Assembly (NCBI GenBank): GCA_036501345.1
Contig: DASYAN010000528.1
Coordinates: 1-6,149 of the forward strand
Length of the DNA: 6,149 nucleotides
Direction: 5' to 3'
Origin: DASYAN01 sp036501345
Lineage (GTDB): Bacteria; Chloroflexota; Ktedonobacteria; Ktedonobacterales; Ktedonobacteraceae
Every line of letters begins with the position of its first letter. Position 1 is the stretch's first letter. Below are positions 1 through 3,768 of the stretch, one piece after another. The notes beneath the pieces were generated by a model. It was given only the letters and a program-made list of their open reading frames with translations. It did not search any database and was not told the DNA's origin. Position numbers and translations under genes: made by a program.

Positions 1-359
1 CTCGCAATAATCTCTAGTACACGTTCCCACCGTGGCTGTTCAATCGACTCGATACGCGTCCCTTCCAAATGCTTGCGCAATAGCATGACGAATGGAGGAG
101 GCTCACTAGCAATCTTTTGTGGTTTGAGCGCAGTCAAGTGCGCCCGAGCAAATTGCGGGTGTATCGAGAGATAGAGCCAGCGGTTCTGTCCTCCCTGCCC
201 TGGGACAGAAGTCTGCTCTCCTGCTATACGAGCGGACGCGTAACATTGGATGGCAATGGCATGCTCAGTCGGTTGGATAATGGTATCAATGCGTGCTCCA
301 ATCAGCAGCGCACGCCATTCATCGGCGACGGAGGCCAGGGTAATAGCATCTATATACAT
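1..359 (-). CDS. rqcH: RqcH (Rqc2/NFACT family) ribosome quality-control protein, N-terminal part, cut by window edge
   Basis: The minus strand is open from an ATG at 359-357 to base 1 and encodes 119 residues of the NFACT-N domain. It begins MYIDAITLASVADEWRALL, the typical family start, followed by GARIDTIIQP (21-30), a strand pair ending WLYLSIHPQFARAHLT (61-76) and PPPFVMLLRKHLEGTRI (87-103). These blocks match proteins long called fibronectin-binding protein A/YloA, now RqcH. The family binds 50S subunits carrying stalled peptidyl-tRNA and recruits tRNA-Ala to add C-terminal alanine tails; this role is known from homologues and is not shown here. Two oddities are a loop of about 12 extra residues (46-59, rich in Gly and Gln) and a Glu-Arg pair at 112-113 where Asp-Arg is usual. 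No good Shine-Dalgarno sequence lies at normal distance; AAGGA sits about 19 bases upstream. The start was chosen on the family N-terminus. The rest of the gene lies to the left of the window. Confidence 0.85.
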   Translation of the reverse strand, partial: MYIDAITLASVADEWRALLIGARIDTIIQPTEHAIAIQCYASARIAGEQTSVPGQGGQNRWLYLSIHPQFARAHLTALKPQKIASEPPPFVMLLRKHLEGTRIESIEQPRWERVLEIIA

Positions 360-399
360 AATTCTGAAAAACTTCGCATTCCTTGTTTTGTCCCCTTGG

Positions 400-429
400 A
401 TCATACACTGGGAGTCAATCTAAGGTCAA
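400..429 (-). promoter_or_regulatory. Probable sigma-A-type promoter of rqcH
   Basis: On the minus strand, TTGACC (429-424) and TATGAT (405-400) are separated by 18 bases, each one mismatch from the consensus hexamers. Transcription would begin near base 393, giving a leader of about 35 bases before the rqcH ATG. This is the best-matching promoter in the window. It is a sequence match only. Confidence 0.6.
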
Positions 430-606
430 GGAAAGACGGACAATTCGAAAATGGGACACCTTTAGTAGAGCATTAGGCTAAGTACCATAACAAATTAATC
501 ATAGTTGTATTTTGCATGCTTATATCAAATTTTCAGGCCCTAATAATAAGCGGTGGCATTAGAAAGATACAGTGTTGTACAATAGTACCGTGGGCACTGT
601 TATCTC

Positions 607-641
607 AAAGGTTGTAGCACGACGGCAAGCAGCAACCCTTT
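607..641 (+). other. Possible stem-loop in the gmk leader
   Basis: AAAGGTTG (607-614) can pair with CAACCCTTT (633-641) with one bulged C, and GC at 617-618 can pair with GC at 629-630 across a mismatch. The hairpin would lie in the 5' leader if gmk is transcribed from the candidate promoter near 553-583. No U-run follows, so it is not a standard terminator. It could be chance. Confidence 0.25.
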
Positions 642-724
642 ATGCTCATTGGTGCAAAGATGCAAAAAGTATAACAAGGACGAGGTCATTCGTATATTCA
701 CTTGCTTGTCGTATTAGCATTATC

Positions 725-730
725 AGGGAA
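725..730 (+). promoter_or_regulatory. Ribosome binding site that sets the gmk start
   Basis: AGGGAA lies six bases before the ATG at 737. No comparable site precedes the GTG at 572 or the in-frame ATG at 773, so this site supports 737 as the true start. Confidence 0.65.
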
Positions 731-736
731 AGAAGT

Positions 737-1390
737 ATGCAAATTGAAACACAACACACATTGCCTCATGAGATGTCTCCTCCGGCCAATGAACAGGGAT
801 TGCTTTTCGTCCTTTCAGCCCCATCGGGAGCTGGTAAAGATTCGGTGATTAAAGCTTTGAAAGACAAAGGCATGGATTTTCATGTCGTTGCTTCGGTCAC
901 TACACGTGCCCCACGCCCCGGTGAAAGTGATGGCAATCCCTATTATTTCATTAGCCCAGAAGCATTTGATCGGATGGTCAATAATAATGAGCTTCTTGAG
1001 TATGCCAATGTCCATGGAAATTGGTATGGACAACCTACCCAACAGATTACAGATAACCTAAGGCAAGGGTGCGATGTCTTGTTAAAAATTGATGTGCAAG
1101 GGGCAAGAACGGTTCGACAGAAGTTACCGGGTGCAATTTATATCTTCCTAGTGCCCGGTTCGATAGAAGAGCTGATTGACCGCCTTACGAATCGCCAGAC
1201 CGAGACGGCTGATGAGCGAAACCGTCGGCTAGCAGATGCCGAATTCGAGTTGTCTCAGAGGAAATACTACGATTATGTAATCGTCAACCGACAAGGCCAA
1301 CTCGATGATGCAGTAGAGAATCTGCGTGCGATCATCAAAGCCGAACATTGCCGCACACATCCACGTTACGTAGAGATAGAGACGGAATAA
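737..1390 (+). CDS. gmk: Guanylate kinase (GMP kinase)
   Basis: The 217-residue protein transfers phosphate from ATP to GMP, giving GDP in the cytoplasmic purine nucleotide pathway. The P-loop is SAPSGAGKDS (27-36), with Lys34 as the expected phosphate-binding lysine. The GMP-binding segment follows: SVTTRAPRPGESDG (53-66) and YYF (69-71). Later come ELLEYANVHGNWYG, the core strand KIDVQGA, and the lid region around RLTNRQTETADERNRRL. Near the end, YYDYVIVN is another family hallmark. Length is close to the usual 200-210 residues, with about 20 extra N-terminal residues before GLLFVLSAPSGAG; translation from the ATG at 773 would remove 12 of these but lacks a binding site. The frame extends upstream to a GTG at 572, which I reject as the start. 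The stop is 18 bases before glpX, so the two are almost certainly co-transcribed. Confidence 0.95.
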   Translation: MQIETQHTLPHEMSPPANEQGLLFVLSAPSGAGKDSVIKALKDKGMDFHVVASVTTRAPRPGESDGNPYYFISPEAFDRMVNNNELLEYANVHGNWYGQPTQQITDNLRQGCDVLLKIDVQGARTVRQKLPGAIYIFLVPGSIEELIDRLTNRQTETADERNRRLADAEFELSQRKYYDYVIVNRQGQLDDAVENLRAIIKAEHCRTHPRYVEIETE

Positions 1391-1408
1391 GTTAAGAAGG
1401 AAAAAATT

Positions 1409-2419
1409 ATGGATCAAGAAGGACGTTTCGAATATTCAAAGACCAAAGAGCGCAACCTAGGAATGGAACTGGTCCGCGTTACTGAAGCAGCTGCAATAAG
1501 CGCAGGACGTTGGATGGGCAAAGGCAATAAAGAATTAGTTGATCAGTCGGCGGTTGACGCTATGCGTCATTCGCTTGATGGTGTCGACATGAGTGGAGTC
1601 GTTGTTATCGGCGAGGGCGAAAAAGATGAAGCCCCAATGCTCTACATTGGTGAGCAGGTTGGCAACGGTAACTCTCCAGAAGTTGATGTGGCGGTTGACC
1701 CGGTTGATGGCACAAGGTTACTCGCACTCGGTCTGCCCGGTGCCCTGGCAGTAGTAGCAACAGCTGAACGTGGATCAATGTATTCGGCACCTCCAGGTGT
1801 CTTTTATATGGAGAAAATTGCTGTTGGATCAGCGATGAGAAACGTGATTGACATTAACGCCCCTATTGGAGTTAACCTGGATCGCATTGCTCGTGTCCGC
1901 GACGCACATATTGATGACCTGACGGTCGTCATACTGGATCGCCCTCGTCATCAAGAAATGATCCGCCAGATTCGTGAAGTCGGTGCTCGTATCCGCTTGA
2001 TCACTGATGGAGATGTAGCGGCAGCCATCCAGGCTGCAATGGATGATTACCCCGGAGTAGATGTCTTAATGGGTACAGGGGGAGCACCAGAGGCAGTTCT
2101 GGCAGCGGCGGCACTCAAATGCATTGGTGGTGAAATTCAGTGTAAGATTTGGCCACGCACTGAAGAAGAGCGCGAGAAGTTTAAGGCCGATGGTATCGAT
2201 CTACAGCAGGTATACCGTACAGATGACTTGGTCAGAGGCAACGATGTATCCTTCGCTGCAACAGGCATTACTAGCGGAGACCTCCTCGACGGCGTTCAAT
2301 ATTTTGGCTGGGGTGCACGAACATCCTCTCTTATGATGCGTTCACATTCAGGAACAGTGCGCTATATTCAAGCCCGCCACAAATGGCGCAAGAAAGAGAA
2401 CCATGGAGAGATCGGCTAG
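1409..2419 (+). CDS. glpX: Class II fructose-1,6-bisphosphatase (GlpX type)
   Basis: This 336-residue enzyme hydrolyses fructose 1,6-bisphosphate to fructose 6-phosphate, the committed step of gluconeogenesis, and depends on divalent metal. Family motifs are intact and in order: TEAAAISAGRWMGKGNK (25-41), VVIGEGEKDEAPMLYIGE (65-82), VDPVDGTR (96-103), YMEK (133-136), ILDRPRH (175-181), DGDVAAAI (200-207), MGTGGAPEAV (221-230) and ATGITSGDLL. By alignment with E. coli GlpX from memory, the metal and substrate residues map to Lys41, Asp45, Glu69, Asp97, Thr102, Tyr133 and Glu228, all present. The N-terminus is about 12 residues longer than in E. coli. The ATG at 1409 has AGAAGGA (1395-1401) seven bases upstream, which fixes the start. 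Some GlpX enzymes in other phyla also cleave sedoheptulose 1,7-bisphosphate; nothing here decides that. It is the second gene of the gmk operon and is followed by a hairpin terminator. Confidence 0.95.
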   Translation: MDQEGRFEYSKTKERNLGMELVRVTEAAAISAGRWMGKGNKELVDQSAVDAMRHSLDGVDMSGVVVIGEGEKDEAPMLYIGEQVGNGNSPEVDVAVDPVDGTRLLALGLPGALAVVATAERGSMYSAPPGVFYMEKIAVGSAMRNVIDINAPIGVNLDRIARVRDAHIDDLTVVILDRPRHQEMIRQIREVGARIRLITDGDVAAAIQAAMDDYPGVDVLMGTGGAPEAVLAAAALKCIGGEIQCKIWPRTEEEREKFKADGIDLQQVYRTDDLVRGNDVSFAATGITSGDLLDGVQYFGWGARTSSLMMRSHSGTVRYIQARHKWRKKENHGEIG

Positions 2420-2428
2420 GTACAACGC

Positions 2429-2468
2429 AGATTCGAAAGAGTATCCTGCAGGATGCTCTTTTGAATCT
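2429..2468. terminator. Hairpin terminator between convergent glpX and isocitrate dehydrogenase genes
   Basis: Two 18-base arms (2429-2446 and 2451-2468) flank the loop TGCA. In the plus-strand RNA all 18 positions pair, two of them as G-U wobbles; in the minus-strand RNA those two become C-A mismatches. The inner stem ends at CTCTTTT, so a shorter stem followed by a U-run is also possible in the plus direction. It begins 9 bases after the glpX stop and ends 11 bases before the end of the opposing gene. It probably ends both transcripts, more strongly for gmk-glpX. Confidence 0.75.
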
Positions 2469-2479
2469 ACACTACCGAA

Positions 2480-3565
2480 CTACACACTCTGCAAACGCTC
2501 GATGATCGCATCAGCCACCTGCGAAGTACCAACAGCGGTAACATCGTCAGGACGAGGCTTTAAATCATAGGTCACATACTTACCCTGCGCGATTATTTGC
2601 ATCAAGGCCTTTTCCAGGCGATGGGCTGCATCACGCTCATCCAGATGGCGAAGCATCATCACCCCAGAAAACATCATTGCCATAGGATTAACTTTATTCT
2701 GTCCTGCATACTTTGGCGCACTTCCATGGACAGGCTCAAAGATAGCATACTGGCTGCCAATATTAGCACCTGGGGCGACTCCTAGCCCACCAATTAATCC
2801 CGCAGATAAATCTGAGATAATATCACCATAGAGATTGGGAAGCACAAGTACATCATAGAGTTCTGGCTTCTGCACTAGTTGCATACACATGTTATCCACA
2901 ATACGATCTTCAAACTGAATATCAGGATACTCTTTAGCCACGTCATGTGCATTAGATAAGAACAGACCGTCCGAGACACGCATAATATTCGCTTTATGCA
3001 CAGCAGTTACCTTGCGGCGATGATTTGTACGAGCATACTCAAAAGCAAACTTGACAATGCGCCGCGTCGCCATAGCAGAGATATACTTGATACTGATAGC
3101 CGAATTGGGATCAAGTTGGTGCCCAGTCGTACGAGCAATAAGCTCGATCATCTCCTGGTGTTCGGGAGTAGCACGCTGGAATTCAATTCCAGCATAGAGG
3201 TCCTCCGTATTCTCACGGACAATCACTAAGTCGATATTCTCGTAGCGAGAGCGTAAACCCTGATAAGTTTTTGCAGGTCGGAGATTGGCATAGAGATCGA
3301 GTTTTTTACGTAGAGCAACATTTGCGCTTCGCTGGCCCCTGCCAACTGGCGTCGTAATTGGACCCTTGAGAGCTACTTTGGTACGCTTTATTGACTCAAT
3401 CACCTCATCTGGTAAAACGGTACCATACTTCTCCAGCATTGCTGCTCCTGCTAGACGCAAATCCCAGTCAAATTGGACCCCTGTGGCTTCTAGAACCCGG
3501 CAAGTAGCCTGGGTAATTTCGGGTCCTGTACCGTCGCCAGGGATAAGCGTTACTGCATGCGACAT
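2480..3565 (-). CDS. icd: Isocitrate dehydrogenase, isocitrate/isopropylmalate dehydrogenase family, cofactor uncertain
   Basis: The 361-residue protein belongs to the beta-decarboxylating dehydrogenases. Most likely it oxidises isocitrate to 2-oxoglutarate and CO2 in the citric acid cycle. It starts with LIPGDGTGPEIT (7-18). The substrate loop TTPVGRGQRSANVALR (71-86) holds Ser80, Asn82 and Arg86 in the E. coli IDH arrangement, with Arg96, Arg117, Tyr124, Lys191, Asp224, Asp248 and Asp252 completing the site. The family signature NLYGDIISDLSAGLIGGLG is at 244-262. The length matches NAD-dependent IDH3-like enzymes and isopropylmalate dehydrogenase rather than the roughly 416-residue E. coli form. 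Yet the cofactor loop HGSAPKYAGQNKVNP (280-294) has the Lys, Tyr and Val linked to NADP use, so calling it NAD-dependent would be unsafe. Homoisocitrate or isopropylmalate dehydrogenase is less likely, because of the SxN substrate loop and because those enzymes usually carry Asp-Ile in the cofactor loop. AAGGAG (3579-3574) lies eight bases before the ATG. Confidence 0.88.
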   Translation of the reverse strand: MSHAVTLIPGDGTGPEITQATCRVLEATGVQFDWDLRLAGAAMLEKYGTVLPDEVIESIKRTKVALKGPITTPVGRGQRSANVALRKKLDLYANLRPAKTYQGLRSRYENIDLVIVRENTEDLYAGIEFQRATPEHQEMIELIARTTGHQLDPNSAISIKYISAMATRRIVKFAFEYARTNHRRKVTAVHKANIMRVSDGLFLSNAHDVAKEYPDIQFEDRIVDNMCMQLVQKPELYDVLVLPNLYGDIISDLSAGLIGGLGVAPGANIGSQYAIFEPVHGSAPKYAGQNKVNPMAMMFSGVMMLRHLDERDAAHRLEKALMQIIAQGKYVTYDLKPRPDDVTAVGTSQVADAIIERLQSV

Positions 3566-3631
3566 ATAATCCTCTCCTTAATCACTATCCTTTTTCTTAT
3601 GGGATATTAGGAAAGCAATAGTTGTCTCATG

Positions 3632-3640
3632 ATTATAGCA
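3632..3640 (-). promoter_or_regulatory. Extended -10 promoter for the isocitrate dehydrogenase gene
   Basis: Read on the minus strand, TGCTATAAT combines a perfect TATAAT (3637-3632) with the TG of an extended -10 element. No good -35 hexamer sits 16-18 bases upstream, as is common for extended -10 promoters. The start would be near 3625, about 60 bases before the ATG. The gene can therefore be transcribed independently of topA. Confidence 0.55.
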
Positions 3641-3678
3641 CATGGATTGTAGGAGAGATTTACCCTTGTATATTAAAT

Positions 3679-3763
3679 TCTATTCCGATTAGTGCTACGA
3701 TTGAGGAGAAACCAACCATCTTTCGTCTTGGTTCTCAGCTCACACCATCCGAATCGGAATAGA
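3679..3763 (-). terminator. Long stem-loop after topA, probable terminator or structured leader
   Basis: A perfect 12-base inverted repeat, TCTATTCCGATT at 3679-3690 and its complement at 3752-3763, encloses a second stem. The inner arms are GAGAAACCAA (3706-3715) and TTGGTTCTC (3728-3736), with one bulged A. TGAG (3702-3705) can also pair with CTCA (3739-3742), and GTG (3692-3694) with CAC (3743-3745). The element starts five bases after the topA stop and lies upstream of the extended -10 at 3632. The 3' side on the minus strand is AT-rich (ATTTAATATA) but lacks a clean U-run. Ending the topA transcript is the simplest role. I do not recognise it as a known riboswitch. Confidence 0.5.
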
Positions 3764-3768
3764 GTCTA

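Larger units (their letters stand above)
360..736. other. Divergent intergenic region between rqcH and gmk
   Basis: These 377 bases separate two divergently transcribed genes. The left part holds the rqcH promoter. For gmk I see only weak candidates: GTGGCA (553-558) and TACAAT (578-583) with a 19-base spacer, or TTGGTG (649-654) and TATAAC (670-675) with a short 15-base spacer. The gmk frame stays open back to a GTG at 572. The 55 residues this would add do not resemble Gmk, and no ribosome binding site precedes the GTG. The stretch 481-550 is AT-rich. I see no RNA gene or credible protein gene here. Confidence 0.6.

Noticed and set aside
350..379. Nine-codon upstream frame overlapping the rqcH start (ATG at 379, TAG ending at 350)
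   Set aside because: The predicted transcript starts near 393, which leaves almost no room for a binding site before this ATG. Such a short frame is expected by chance.
117..476. Open plus-strand frame of 119 codons at the left end
   Set aside because: It lies antisense to the recognisable RqcH N-terminus and extends over the rqcH promoter. Its translation resembles no family I know, and it has no ribosome binding site.
572..736. GTG at 572 as the start of gmk
   Set aside because: It would add 55 residues that do not resemble Gmk, and no binding site precedes it. The ATG at 737 has AGGGAA six bases upstream and gives a normal length.
3632..3763. Riboswitch upstream of the isocitrate dehydrogenase gene
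   Set aside because: The folded element lies upstream of the likely -10 of that gene, so it would not be in the transcript from that promoter. I recognise no known aptamer core.
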